Source: Micromonospora cabrerizensis | Lineage (GTDB): Bacteria; Actinomycetota; Actinomycetes; Mycobacteriales; Micromonosporaceae | Reading direction: 5' to 3' | Assembly: GCF_022230955.1 (NCBI RefSeq) | Contig: NZ_JAKKFI010000079.1 | Span: 1-64,000 of the forward strand | Length of the DNA: 64,000 nt | Shown here: in pieces, positions 8,389-16,271 of the stretch | How positions within the stretch are numbered: the first letter of the stretch is position 1 | How the letters are laid out: the number at the start of each line of letters is the position of its first letter | Position numbers and translations under genes: made by a program | Notes under the pieces: generated by a model | Database searches by the model: none | What the model was told of the DNA's origin: nothing | Seen by the model: only the letters and a program-made list of their open reading frames with translations

Positions 8389-8976
8389 CTATGCCACGGA
8401 GGGCAGGAACGGCAGTCGGCGCGCCTCGTAGGAGTCGATGTCGGCGGCGTGCCGAAGGGTGAGTCCAATGTCGTCCAGGCCCTCCAGCAGCCGCCAACGG
8501 CTGAAGTCGTCCAGCGGGAACGACCAGCTGGCGTCCCCCGCCCGGAGCTGGCGGGCGGTCAGGTCGACGGTCACCGGAGTGGTCGGATCCGACTCGACCA
8601 GATCCCACAACTCTTCGACGGCTTTCAATTCCAACTCGACCGGCAACAGACCTTCCTTGAGGGCGTTGCCACGGAAGATGTCGCCGAAGCGGGGGGACAC
8701 CACCGCGCGGAAGCCCCAGTCCCGCAGTGCCCACACGGCGTGCTCGCGGGAGGAGCCGGTGCCGAACTCCGGACCGGCGATGAGGATCGACGCCCCGGAA
8801 TAGCTGTCATCGTTGAGCACGAATGCCGGGTCTTCCCGCCACGCGTTGAACAGCCCGTCGGCGAAACCCGTCCGGGTCACCCGCTTGAGGTACACGGCGG
8901 GGATGATCTGGTCGGTGTCCACGTTGGACCGACGCAGCGGCACGGCGGTGCCGGTGTGGGTGGTGAACTTGTCCAT
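8389..8976 (-). CDS. leuD: 3-isopropylmalate dehydratase small subunit
   Basis: 195 residues, normal length for LeuD, the swivel-domain subunit that with LeuC isomerises 2-isopropylmalate to 3-isopropylmalate in leucine synthesis. Motifs: VPLRRSNVDTDQIIPAVYLK at the start, GPEFGTGSSREHAVWAL (active-site Arg/Ser loop) and FRGNALKEGLLPV. ATG 8976 has a GAGGAG site immediately upstream. It lies 14 bp after leuC, clearly co-transcribed. Confidence 0.97.
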   Translation of the reverse strand: MDKFTTHTGTAVPLRRSNVDTDQIIPAVYLKRVTRTGFADGLFNAWREDPAFVLNDDSYSGASILIAGPEFGTGSSREHAVWALRDWGFRAVVSPRFGDIFRGNALKEGLLPVELELKAVEELWDLVESDPTTPVTVDLTARQLRAGDASWSFPLDDFSRWRLLEGLDDIGLTLRHAADIDSYEARRLPFLPSVA

Positions 8977-8990
8977 CTCCTCGGTCCCTT

Positions 8991-10436
8991 CTACAGGTCG
9001 GCGGGGGCGGCCAGCCGACCGACCACGGCGGTGGCGGCGGCAACCGGCGGGGAGACCAGGTGGGTACGCCCACCCCGGCCCTGACGGCCCTCGAAGTTGC
9101 GGTTCGAGGTGGACGCGGAGCGCTCGCCCGGCTTCAGCGTGTCGGGGTTCATCCCCAGACACATGGAGCAGCCGGCGAACCGCCACTCGGCCCCGGCGTC
9201 GGTGAAGACCTTGTCCAGCCCCTCGACCTCGGCGGCCTCCCGCACAGCGGCGGAACCGGGCACCACGAGCATCCGGACGCCGTCGGCGACCTGGTGCCCC
9301 CGCAGCACGTCGGCGGCGGCCCGCAGGTCCTCCAGACGACCGTTGGTGCAGGAGCCCACGAAGACCACGTCGATGGGCAGCTCCCGCAGTGGGGTGCCGG
9401 GACGCAGGTCCATGTACTCCAGGGCGCGGCGCGCGGCGGCACGCTCCGAGTCGGTGGTGAACTCCTCCGGGTCCGGCACCGGCGCGCTCAGCGGCGCCCC
9501 CTGGCCGGGGTTGGTGCCCCAGGTGACGAACGGGGTGACCCGGCTGGCGTCCAGGGTCACCTCGGCGTCGAAGCGCGCGCCCTCGTCGGTGGGCAGCGTC
9601 CGCCACCACGCCAGCGCCGCGTCCCAGTCGGCGCCCTGCGGCGCGTTCGGCCGACCCTTGAGGTACGCGAAGGTGGTCTCGTCCGGCGCGATCATGCCGG
9701 CCTTGGCGCCCCACTCGATGGACATGTTGGCGATGGTCATCCGCCCCTCCATGGAGAGGGCCTGGATCGCCTCGCCGCGGTACTCGACGATGTGCCCGCG
9801 CCCACCGCCGGTGCCGACCTGGGTGATCAGCGCCAGCACCAGGTCCTTGGCGGTGACACCGGGCGCGAGGCGGCCGGTGACGTTCACGGCCATCGTCTTC
9901 GGCCGGCTCTGCGGCAGCGTCTGGGTGGCCAGCACGTGCTCCACCTCGCTGGTGCCGATGCCGAAGGCGAGCGCGCCGAACGCGCCGTGGGTGGCGGTGT
10001 GCGAGTCACCGCAGACGATCGTCATGCCCGGCTGGGTGACACCGAGCTGCGGGCCGATCACGTGCACGATGCCCTGGTTGTCGTCACCGAGCGGGTGCAG
10101 CCGCAACCCGAACTCGGCGCAGTTGCGGCGCAACGTCTCGATCTGCGTACGCGACGTGGGGTCCTCGATGGTGAGCAGGTCACCGCGGCGGAGGCGGAAC
10201 GCAGGGTCGGCGTACCCGGTCGGGGTGTTGTGGTCCTCGGTCGCGAGGGTCAGGTCGGTACGACGCACCCGGCGCCCGGCGAGCCGCAGCCCGTCGAACG
10301 CCTGCGGGCTGGTCACCTCGTGCAGGAGGTGCAGGTCGATGAAGAGCAGGTCCGGCTCACCAGCGGCGGACCGTACGACGTGCGTGTCCCAGACCTTCTC
10401 GGCCAGGGTCCTCGGCTCAGGAGTGACTCCCACCAT
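8991..10436 (-). CDS. leuC: 3-isopropylmalate dehydratase large subunit
   Basis: 481 residues, aconitase family. The 4Fe-4S ligands are visible as VGSCTNGR and the CSMCLGMN pair; GDSHTATHGAFGALAFGIGTSE is the conserved substrate loop. Works with LeuD in leucine synthesis. ATG 10436 lies six bases after a TAGGAT -10 hexamer, so the message is probably leaderless. Divergent from the IclR regulator with a 37-bp gap, the arrangement in which NdgR (Streptomyces) and LtbR (Corynebacterium) control leuCD. Confidence 0.97.
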   Translation of the reverse strand: MVGVTPEPRTLAEKVWDTHVVRSAAGEPDLLFIDLHLLHEVTSPQAFDGLRLAGRRVRRTDLTLATEDHNTPTGYADPAFRLRRGDLLTIEDPTSRTQIETLRRNCAEFGLRLHPLGDDNQGIVHVIGPQLGVTQPGMTIVCGDSHTATHGAFGALAFGIGTSEVEHVLATQTLPQSRPKTMAVNVTGRLAPGVTAKDLVLALITQVGTGGGRGHIVEYRGEAIQALSMEGRMTIANMSIEWGAKAGMIAPDETTFAYLKGRPNAPQGADWDAALAWWRTLPTDEGARFDAEVTLDASRVTPFVTWGTNPGQGAPLSAPVPDPEEFTTDSERAAARRALEYMDLRPGTPLRELPIDVVFVGSCTNGRLEDLRAAADVLRGHQVADGVRMLVVPGSAAVREAAEVEGLDKVFTDAGAEWRFAGCSMCLGMNPDTLKPGERSASTSNRNFEGRQGRGGRTHLVSPPVAAATAVVGRLAAPADL

Positions 10437-10437
10437 C

Positions 10438-10466
10438 TGGACATCCTAAATTCTGGGAGGTAAGTT
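10438..10466 (+). promoter_or_regulatory. promoter of the IclR-type gene
   Basis: TGGACA (10438-10443), 17-bp spacer, TAAGTT (10461-10466), then seven bases to GTG 10474. A strong -35/-10 pair placing the transcript start at the GTG, so leaderless. It overlaps the leuC -10 region, so binding at one affects the other. Confidence 0.6.
10443..10448 (-). promoter_or_regulatory. leuC -10 element, leaderless start
   Basis: TAGGAT on the minus strand, six bases before the leuC ATG, fits a TANNNT -10 with transcription starting at the A of ATG. No good -35 is seen, so activation by the adjacent regulator is plausible. Confidence 0.5.
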
Positions 10467-10473
10467 TCGGCTT

Positions 10474-11172
10474 GTGGGACACAGTATGAGCGGTGTCGGC
10501 GTTCTCGACAAGGCGGTGGTCATCCTGGCCGCCTGCGTAGACGGCGCCAGCCTGGCCGAACTCGTTGAACGCACCAAGCTGCCCCGAGCCACCGCACACC
10601 GGCTGGCACAGGCCCTGGAGATTCACCGGATGCTGGTGCGCGACACACAGGGGAGGTGGCGTCCCGGCCCTCGGCTGGGTGAGCTGGCCAACGCCGCGCC
10701 AGACGTTCTGCTCACGGCCGCCGAGCCCTTGCTGGCCGCGCTGCGCGACGCCACCGGTGAGAGCGCACAGCTCTACCTGCGCCGCGCCGACGAGCGGATC
10801 TGCGTGGCGGCGGCGGAGCGCGCCAGCGGCCTGCGGGACACCGTTCCGGTCGGCTCGGTGCTGCCGATGACGGCCGGCTCCGCGGCCCAGATTCTGCTCG
10901 CCTGGGAGCCACCGGAGGCGGTGATGCCGTTGCTGCCGCGCAGCAAGTTCACCGGCAGGACACTGGCCGAGGTACGCCGTCGTGGCTGGGCGCAGAGTGT
11001 CGCCGAGCGGGAGGCCGGTGTGGCGAGCGTCTCCGCCCCGATCCGTGACCGCACCGGCCGCGTGATCGCCTCGGTGAGCATCTCCGGCCCGATAGAGCGC
11101 CTGGGCCGCCGCCCCGGCGAACGCCACGCCATGGCAGTGGTGAGAGCCGGCCAACGCCTCTCCGGCCTCTAA
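10474..11172 (+). CDS. ndgR: IclR-family regulator of leucine genes, NdgR type
   Basis: 232 residues: winged-helix DNA-binding domain (about 1-65; SLAELVERTKLPRATAHRLAQ) and IclR effector domain (about 80-225; SVLPMTAGSAAQILLAW, GVASVSAPIRDRTGRVIASVSISGP). Orthologous position to Streptomyces NdgR and Corynebacterium LtbR, which bind the leuCD promoter and other amino-acid genes; the ligand is probably an amino acid or intermediate. GTG 10474 is chosen because a good promoter ends eight bases upstream; ATG 10486 is an alternative. Regulation of leuCD is inferred from position. Confidence 0.9.
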   Translation: MGHSMSGVGVLDKAVVILAACVDGASLAELVERTKLPRATAHRLAQALEIHRMLVRDTQGRWRPGPRLGELANAAPDVLLTAAEPLLAALRDATGESAQLYLRRADERICVAAAERASGLRDTVPVGSVLPMTAGSAAQILLAWEPPEAVMPLLPRSKFTGRTLAEVRRRGWAQSVAEREAGVASVSAPIRDRTGRVIASVSISGPIERLGRRPGERHAMAVVRAGQRLSGL

Positions 11173-11236
11173 CCCCACCCCCACCCCCACCCCTGCCCCT
11201 GCCCCTGCCCCTGCCCCTGGCCCACCCCACTCCCCC
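11173..11236. repeat. low-complexity C-rich tract
   Basis: Short units CCCCAC then CCCCTG repeat several times directly after the ndgR stop. No coding potential; simple-sequence expansion next to a long palindrome, like the CCCCAG tract at 22.4 kb. Confidence 0.85.
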
Positions 11237-11297
11237 GGTGATCAAGAGGTTTGCGTCACGACACGCCGAAAGCGGTGACGCAAAGCTCTTGATCACC
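11237..11297. repeat. long intergenic palindrome, copy 1
   Basis: Two 23-base arms (11237-11259 and 11275-11297) match with a single mismatch, separated by 15 bases. Arms begin GGTGATCAAGAG and contain TTTGCGTCAC. Transcribed either way it would form a very stable hairpin. Probably a dispersed chromosomal repeat and possibly the ndgR terminator. Similar architecture occurs at 22477 and 48791. Confidence 0.85.
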
Positions 11298-11351
11298 GAG
11301 GCGGAGGTGGGGGAAGGGGGGCGGGCCGGGGGCGGGCGGGTGGGTACGGGA

Positions 11352-11384
11352 AAAGCCCGTCCTGCCAGAGGCGGGACGGGCTTT
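11352..11384. terminator. terminator after tRNA-Glu copy 1
   Basis: Hairpin AAAGCCCGTCCTGCC / GGCGGGACGGGCTTT with a 3-base loop and one mismatch, eight bases past the tRNA 3' end. On the minus strand it continues into T-rich bases; it may also stop rightward ndgR transcripts. Confidence 0.75.
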
Positions 11385-11392
11385 CGGTGTTG

Positions 11393-11465
11393 TAGCCCCG
11401 ACCGGATTCGAACCGGCGCTACCGCCTTGAGAGGGCGGCGTCCTGGGCCACTAGACGACGGGGCC
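11393..11465 (-). tRNA. tRNA-Glu(CTC), copy 1
   Basis: 73-nt cloverleaf on the minus strand: acceptor GGCCCCG / CGGGGCT, anticodon stem CCGCC / GGCGG with loop CTCTCAA (anticodon CTC, reads GAG), T-arm GGTTCGAATCC. The CCA end is not encoded. Identical to the copy at 11661. Confidence 0.97.
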
Positions 11466-11551
11466 AGAACTTTTCCGTTCACCGCCCTCGCGGGCGGCAC
11501 GGCTGTAGTCTAGCGGCACTGTGGCGTCGGCATGATCGCGGGGTGCGGCGC

Positions 11552-11618
11552 GCAGCGGGCCGGCGCAGACAACCGCAGCGGGCCGGCGCAGACAACCAAC
11601 GGGCCGGCGCGGACAAGC
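11552..11618. repeat. 23-bp tandem repeats between tRNA-Glu copies
   Basis: Two identical 23-bp units beginning GCAGCGGGCCGG (11552-11574, 11575-11597) and a third, diverged unit to 11618. They fill the spacer between the duplicated tRNA genes. Confidence 0.9.
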
Positions 11619-11621
11619 GAA

Positions 11622-11652
11622 ACAGCCCGCCTCACCAGGTGAGACGGGCTGT
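11622..11652 (-). terminator. terminator after tRNA-Glu copy 2
   Basis: Hairpin ACAGCCCGCCTCAC / GTGAGACGGGCTGT with a 3-base loop and one G-T pair, eight bases past the tRNA 3' end. Its sequence resembles the copy-1 terminator, so the tRNA may have duplicated with its terminator. Confidence 0.7.
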
Positions 11653-11660
11653 GCACAATG

Positions 11661-11733
11661 TAGCCCCGACCGGATTCGAACCGGCGCTACCGCCTTGAGA
11701 GGGCGGCGTCCTGGGCCACTAGACGACGGGGCC
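11661..11733 (-). tRNA. tRNA-Glu(CTC), copy 2
   Basis: Base-for-base identical to the tRNA at 11393-11465: same acceptor, anticodon CTC and T-arm. A recent tandem duplication or gene conversion. It lies downstream of tRNA-Gln on the same strand. Confidence 0.97.
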
Positions 11734-11868
11734 AGAACTAGCTCTTGCTCCCCCACCCATGCGGGCGGAGGAGCTGCACTCTACCAGAGACCACTCTCCG
11801 CCCCCGGAGGGGCGGAGTCGAACTCCGTCAGAATCCAGCGTCTGGAACTCTCGCGAATTCCAGCAGCG

Positions 11869-11940
11869 CTGGGGTACCAGGACTCGAACCTAGACTAACT
11901 GAACCAGAATCAGTCGGGCTGCCAATTACCCCATACCCCA
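11869..11940 (-). tRNA. tRNA-Gln(CTG)
   Basis: 72-nt cloverleaf on the minus strand: acceptor TGGGGTA / TACCCCA with discriminator G, anticodon stem ACTGA / TCAGT around TTCTGGT (anticodon CTG, reads CAG), T-loop GGTTCGAGTCC. Gln next to Glu tRNAs is the standard actinobacterial arrangement beside gltX, which is missing here. Confidence 0.96.
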
Positions 11941-12048
11941 TTGGCACCTTGCGGTGCCGGGAGTGAACTTTACCCTCCCGGTGCGGACTGGCCAAATCCG
12001 ATCCCCCCGAACCCCTCGTGAGCTGCGAAAACAGGGGTATCCGACGGG

Positions 12049-12852
12049 TCAGGCGACGGGAACCACCGGGTTGGTGAGCTCGCCGATCCCCTCGATCCGC
12101 ACGGTGACCGTATCCCCCTCGACGAGCGGGCTAACCCCGGCCGGAGTGCCGGTCAGAACCACATCTCCGGGCAGCAGAGTCATGACGTGCGAGATGTACG
12201 ACACCAGACCCACCACGTCGAAGACCATGTCCTTGGTCCGGCCGAGCTGGCGTACCTCCATCTCCTCCGGGTTGCGACCCACCTCACAGCGGATCTCCAC
12301 GTCGGAGACGTCCAGACCGGTGGTGATCCACGGCCCGATCGGGCAGAACGAGTCGAAGCCCTTGGCCCGGGTCCACTGCCCGTCCGAGCGCTGGAGGTCC
12401 CGCGCGGTGACGTCGTTGGCGCAGGTGTAGCCGAAGATGGCGCGTTCGGCGGCGGCCCGGTCGGCGCGGCGCGCTCCCGGGGCCCCGATCACGACCGCCA
12501 GCTCGGCCTCGTGCTCGACCTGCTTGGAGAAGATCGGCAGTCGGATGGCGTCGCGGGGGCCGATCACCGAGGTGGACGGCTTGAGGAAGAGCAACGGCTC
12601 CTTGGGCACGTCGTTGCCGAGCTCGGCGGCGTGGTCGGCGTAGTTGCGGCCGACACACACGACCTTGCTGGGCAGGATCGGCGAGAGCAGCCGAACGTCG
12701 GAAAGGGCCCAACGGGCCCCACTGAAGGAGAGTTGGCCGAACGGGTGGCCCTCGATCTCGGCGATGGTCAGGCCCTGCGGCCCGGCCTCCGGTTCGCCTT
12801 CGACGGCACCGAACGACATTCCCTTGGCATGGGCAAAACGAGCGATACGCAC
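12049..12852 (-). CDS. fumarylacetoacetate hydrolase family protein
   Basis: 267 residues with the FAH fold signature: SKVVCVGRNYADHAAELG, FLKPSTSVIGP, the metal-binding EHEAELAVVIG, and GDVVLTGTPAGV near the end. Family members hydrolyse or decarboxylate acylpyruvate- and hydroxy-hepta-dienedioate-type substrates; the exact substrate is not predictable here. Ortholog of the Rv2993c gene found between gltX and leuB in mycobacteria. Start is GTG 12852, where family homology begins. The 172 bp to the divergent gene at 13025 should hold both promoters. Confidence 0.9.
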   Translation of the reverse strand: MRIARFAHAKGMSFGAVEGEPEAGPQGLTIAEIEGHPFGQLSFSGARWALSDVRLLSPILPSKVVCVGRNYADHAAELGNDVPKEPLLFLKPSTSVIGPRDAIRLPIFSKQVEHEAELAVVIGAPGARRADRAAAERAIFGYTCANDVTARDLQRSDGQWTRAKGFDSFCPIGPWITTGLDVSDVEIRCEVGRNPEEMEVRQLGRTKDMVFDVVGLVSYISHVMTLLPGDVVLTGTPAGVSPLVEGDTVTVRIEGIGELTNPVVPVA

Positions 12853-13024
12853 CCGGCCAATCTAGCCCCGCCGACACCCCCACCGGCCAGGACCGGCCGT
12901 GAGGTGTGCCCAACCCGTCAGCGCGGCACCCTATCGGAGCAGGAGGTGACCGGGGCGGTCTTCCCGACTTCGTACCCGCACGGAGCCGATCCGCCCCTAC
13001 CGTCGGCTCCGGAGGTTCGTTCGT

Positions 13025-14500
13025 ATGCCTGCATCGACACGACACCACAGAGCCCTCGCAGTGTTCGTACACTGCCTCGGCATCCTCGCCGCCGTGCCGG
13101 CCCTGCCGGCGGTGGCCCCGGAGGCGGCGGCCACGCCACGACCACCGGCCGCCACGCCACAACCAACGACCGCGACGCCACGATCACCGGCCGCGGCGCC
13201 ACCGGTCGTCGCGACGCCACGACCGAACGCCGCAGGGCCACCGGCGCGGACCGCCGGCCCGACCGTCACGCAACCACCGGTCGCGGTGGTCGCGTGGCTG
13301 ACCGAGCCCACCCCGCCCTCGGCGCCACCGGCGGTGGCGCCACCGACCCGGGCACCGGCGTCGGCACCCCCACAACAGGTGACGGTGGCCGTCGCACCGG
13401 AGAGCAGCCCGGCACCGAGGTACCGGATCCAGGTGCGCAACGTGGGCAACGCGCCGGTGGACACCACGGTGCGCCAGGAGCTGCCGGCCGGCTCGTCGCC
13501 GACCGCGATCAGCGCCGGCGGCCGGTCCACCAGAGCCGGCGGGTCCAGCACGGAGGTGACCTGGCGGTTGCGGCTGCCGGCGCACAGCAGCACCACGCTG
13601 GGCACCGCGCTCGCCGCGACCGCGCCGGGCCAGCCACTGACCGCGCCGGCCTGCGCGTTCACCAGTGACGGCAGTCGGCCGTACGACTGCGCGACGGCCA
13701 CCTGGAAGGCGGCGGGAGCCCCGGCGGCCGAGGTCACCGAGGCGCCGCCCTGGCGGCGGTACCCGGTGCTGCTGGCCGGCCTGGCCGCCCTGCTGTTGAT
13801 CAGCGCCGCGCTGGTGTGGGTGTGGCGACGTCGGCGCGGGCGTCGGGTGACGGCTGCCGCCCTGGCCACCGGCGACGGGCCGGACGGTGATCGCGGGACG
13901 GTCTATCCGCGTCCGGCAGCCCCGAGACCGTCGAGGCGTCGGCGTACCCCACCGGTCTGGTTGTTGGTGGGTGCCGCCGTCGTGGTGCTGGCCGGCGTCG
14001 TCGGCACCGCCGGCTGGACGGCGACCCGGCAGGTCTCGGAGATCGACACGCAGAAGCAGCCGACCAGCGGCGCGTGGATGGGCACCGGGGTCACCGGAGG
14101 AGTGGGTGTGCCGCTGCGGGAGTCGGCGTTCGAGTTCACCGTGTACCGGATGTCCTGTGGCGCGCCGGGCTCGGCCGGCAAGACCGGCGGCGGTGGCGCG
14201 GCACCGGCCAACGGCCGACGCTGCCAGGCCACCGTGGGGGTGCGCAACGTCACCGGCGACCACCAGCCCTGGCACGGTCAGCTGCAACGGGCGTACCTGC
14301 CCGGCGGGCGCTGGGTGAGCACCGACGAGCCGGCCACCCGGGCGGCCAACCTGGGTCGGGACATCTTCGCCGACCCGATGGCGGCGGGCACCCGGATGGT
14401 GCTCCCGCTGGTCTTCACCGTCGACGGGCGGGACCCGCCCCAGCAGCTGGAGCTGCGCAGCGGGGTGTTCTCCGCCGGCGTCCGGGTGCACATGCCCTGA
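13025..14500 (+). CDS. secreted/membrane protein with Pro-Thr-rich linker
   Basis: 491 residues, not assigned to a known function. Residues 8-35 look like a signal peptide; 36 to about 120 is a Pro/Ala/Thr-rich linker (ATPRPPAATPQP type repeats); about 135-220 is a beta-rich segment with RNVGNAPVDTTVRQELPAG, as in DUF11 or surface adhesin repeats. Membrane helices follow at about 244-267 and 309-331, each flanked by Arg-rich stretches. The C-terminal 150 residues (FTVYRMSCG, CQATVGVRNVTGDHQPW) resemble DUF4352-type extracellular domains. It is probably anchored in the membrane with exposed ends. ATG 13025 precedes the signal peptide. Confidence 0.75.
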   Translation: MPASTRHHRALAVFVHCLGILAAVPALPAVAPEAAATPRPPAATPQPTTATPRSPAAAPPVVATPRPNAAGPPARTAGPTVTQPPVAVVAWLTEPTPPSAPPAVAPPTRAPASAPPQQVTVAVAPESSPAPRYRIQVRNVGNAPVDTTVRQELPAGSSPTAISAGGRSTRAGGSSTEVTWRLRLPAHSSTTLGTALAATAPGQPLTAPACAFTSDGSRPYDCATATWKAAGAPAAEVTEAPPWRRYPVLLAGLAALLLISAALVWVWRRRRGRRVTAAALATGDGPDGDRGTVYPRPAAPRPSRRRRTPPVWLLVGAAVVVLAGVVGTAGWTATRQVSEIDTQKQPTSGAWMGTGVTGGVGVPLRESAFEFTVYRMSCGAPGSAGKTGGGGAAPANGRRCQATVGVRNVTGDHQPWHGQLQRAYLPGGRWVSTDEPATRAANLGRDIFADPMAAGTRMVLPLVFTVDGRDPPQQLELRSGVFSAGVRVHMP

Positions 14501-14534
14501 CCGGTGTGCGGGCGGCGGTCGTACCCTGGGGTGC

Positions 14535-15401
14535 GTGACCGCCGCCCTCGCCCCCGCCGTGCTCGACGTGGCGCAGTGGCAGGCCCGCCGACGGGCCCAC
14601 GAGGAACGCGTGGACGTCTGGCTGACGCCGCACCTGGCCCGCCGACGGCGTGGTGAACGACACCCGGTGGCCGACTTCCTGTTCACCTACTACTCGCACC
14701 GCCCGGCCCAGCTCCGTCGCTGGCACCCCGGGGCCGGGGTCGAGCTGCGCGACGCCGACCCGGCCGAGTTCGGCCGGGACTACCGCGCCAGCACCGCCGG
14801 GGTCACCCTCGACACCGAGGCGGTACGCGCGCGGCGCGGGGAGTCGATCGCCTGGATCCGCTCCCTGTTGGCGGCCACCGCCGGGCGGGCGCCGCACTTC
14901 GGCTGCTTCGGGATGCACGAGTGGGCGATGGTCTACCGGCAGACCCGTGAGGAGCTGCGGCACAACGCCTGGCCGTTGCGGCTGACCCCGGAGCGGACCG
15001 CCGCGGTCGTCGAGGAGCGCGGCGTACGGTGCAGCCACTTCGACGCGTTCCGGTTCTTCACGCCGCCGGCTCGACCGTTGAACCTGCTCAGCCCGACGCG
15101 GGAGACACAGCACGCACTCGAACAGCCGGGCTGCCTGCACGCCAACATGGATCTGTACAAGTGGGCGTACAAGCTCTCGCCGCTGGTCCCCGCGGAGCTG
15201 GTGGCCGACGCGTTCGAGCTGGCCCGGGACATCCGCACACTGGACATGCGGGCCAGCCCGTACGACCTGGCCGCACTCGGCTACCCGCCGGTGCGGGTCG
15301 AGACCCCGGACGGCCGTGCGGAGTACGCGACGGCGCAACGCGCGTTCGCCGAGCGGGCAGCGGTGCTTCGCGACCGGCTGCTCGCCGCCGTCCCGGCCTG
15401 A
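14535..15401 (+). CDS. conserved actinobacterial protein, often named 3-methyladenine DNA glycosylase
   Basis: 288 residues. Contains HPVADFLFTYYSHRPAQLRRWHPG, FGCFGMHEWAMVYR, CSHFDAFRFFTPPARPLN, GCLHANMDLYKWAYKLSP and DIRTLDMRASPYDL, blocks I recognise from a conserved actinobacterial family commonly annotated as 3-methyladenine DNA glycosylase. I see no helix-hairpin-helix or AAG-type signature that would justify that activity, so the name is weak. The many conserved His, Cys and Asp residues suggest an enzyme. GTG 14535 begins close to family homology; the gene follows 13025 by 34 bp and could be co-transcribed. Confidence 0.8.
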   Translation: MTAALAPAVLDVAQWQARRRAHEERVDVWLTPHLARRRRGERHPVADFLFTYYSHRPAQLRRWHPGAGVELRDADPAEFGRDYRASTAGVTLDTEAVRARRGESIAWIRSLLAATAGRAPHFGCFGMHEWAMVYRQTREELRHNAWPLRLTPERTAAVVEERGVRCSHFDAFRFFTPPARPLNLLSPTRETQHALEQPGCLHANMDLYKWAYKLSPLVPAELVADAFELARDIRTLDMRASPYDLAALGYPPVRVETPDGRAEYATAQRAFAERAAVLRDRLLAAVPA

Positions 15402-15416
15402 CCCGGGGCGGGCCGG

Positions 15417-15842
15417 TCAGTCGTCGTCGGTGCGGCGGTCGCGTTTGCGCTGGGACTGGCGCTTCTTCTCGGCCAGCCGGCGTTCCTTGGCCCCGCGTGA
15501 CGGGCGGGTCGCTCGGCGAGCCGGTGGTGGGGGTGCGGCGGCCTCGCGCAGCAGCGCGGTCATCCGTTCGCGGGCCGCCTCCCGGTTGGCCAACTGGGCC
15601 CGGTGCTCACTGGCGGCGATCGTCAGCACCCCGTCGACCAGGCGGTTGGCCAGCCGGTCCAGGGCACGCGACCGCAGCCACTCGGGCACGGCCGGCGAGT
15701 TGGCCAGGTCGTAGCTCAGCTCGACCCGGGAGTCGGCGGTGTTCACCCCCTGCCCACCCGGCCCGGACGAGCGGGAGAAGCGCTCCCGCAGCTCCCCGGC
15801 GGGGACGACCCACCGGTCGGTCACCCGCAGTCCGTCGTCCAC
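15417..15842 (-). CDS. arfB: ribosome rescue peptidyl-tRNA hydrolase ArfB
   Basis: 141 residues. Carries the release-factor GGQ motif (SSGPGGQGVNTADSRVELSYDL) in a single domain without codon-recognition domains, followed by a basic tail (RRATRPSRGAKERRLAEKKRQSQRKRDRR). ArfB enters the empty A site of stalled ribosomes with its basic tail in the mRNA channel and hydrolyses peptidyl-tRNA through GGQ. Length is normal. Convergent with 14535 (15-bp gap). The 34 bp between 15842 and the next minus-strand gene suggests co-transcription. Confidence 0.95.
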   Translation of the reverse strand: MDDGLRVTDRWVVPAGELRERFSRSSGPGGQGVNTADSRVELSYDLANSPAVPEWLRSRALDRLANRLVDGVLTIAASEHRAQLANREAARERMTALLREAAAPPPPARRATRPSRGAKERRLAEKKRQSQRKRDRRTDDD

Positions 15843-15876
15843 GCCCCGAGGCTAACCCGCGACGACCCGCTGGGGG

Positions 15877-16173
15877 TCATCGGTGCGGACGCTCACTCTC
15901 TGTCGGGGCCTGGCTGGGCGCAGGCCCGGCGGTCTCCTCGTCGGCGCCGACCGCCGCGTACGCCACCGCGCCGAAGAGCAACAGCGCGATCACCCCGGCC
16001 TTCACGACGACCCCGCGGACGAGTGTCCAGGCGCCTCGGCGGGCACCCGGCACCGATTTCTTGACGGTCTGGTAATCGTTCCACCCGCGTCGCGCCCGGG
16101 CGTACGCCGACCCCACTGCACATCCGATGACCAGGCCCACCAGCAGGAGGACCGCGAGAAGAGGACGCTCCAC
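15877..16173 (-). CDS. small membrane protein
   Basis: 98 residues with two hydrophobic segments (about 4-22 and 58-78) flanking a basic loop (ARARRGWNDYQTVKKSVPGARRG), and an acidic/Pro-rich tail. No family recognised. GTG 16173 gives the first helix at the N terminus with GGAGG-like sequence just upstream. It lies 34 bp before arfB on the same strand and 98 bp after the protease gene. Confidence 0.65.
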   Translation of the reverse strand: MERPLLAVLLLVGLVIGCAVGSAYARARRGWNDYQTVKKSVPGARRGAWTLVRGVVVKAGVIALLLFGAVAYAAVGADEETAGPAPSQAPTESERPHR

Positions 16174-16271
16174 CTCCGCCAGTATCCATACCGACCGTCA
16201 TATTTCCATGGCCCGATGCCGTGCCGCCGGATATCTGACAGTGATGGCCCCCGTCAGGGCGTTCGGGCAGC

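Noticed and set aside
13025..14500. Secreted protein as a surface-layer or sporulation factor
   Set aside because: Signal peptide and linker are visible but no domain gives that function; left as unknown.
14535..15401. Firm call as 3-methyladenine DNA glycosylase
   Set aside because: The label is common, but no AAG or HhH-GPD motif is visible, so only noted as a conventional name.
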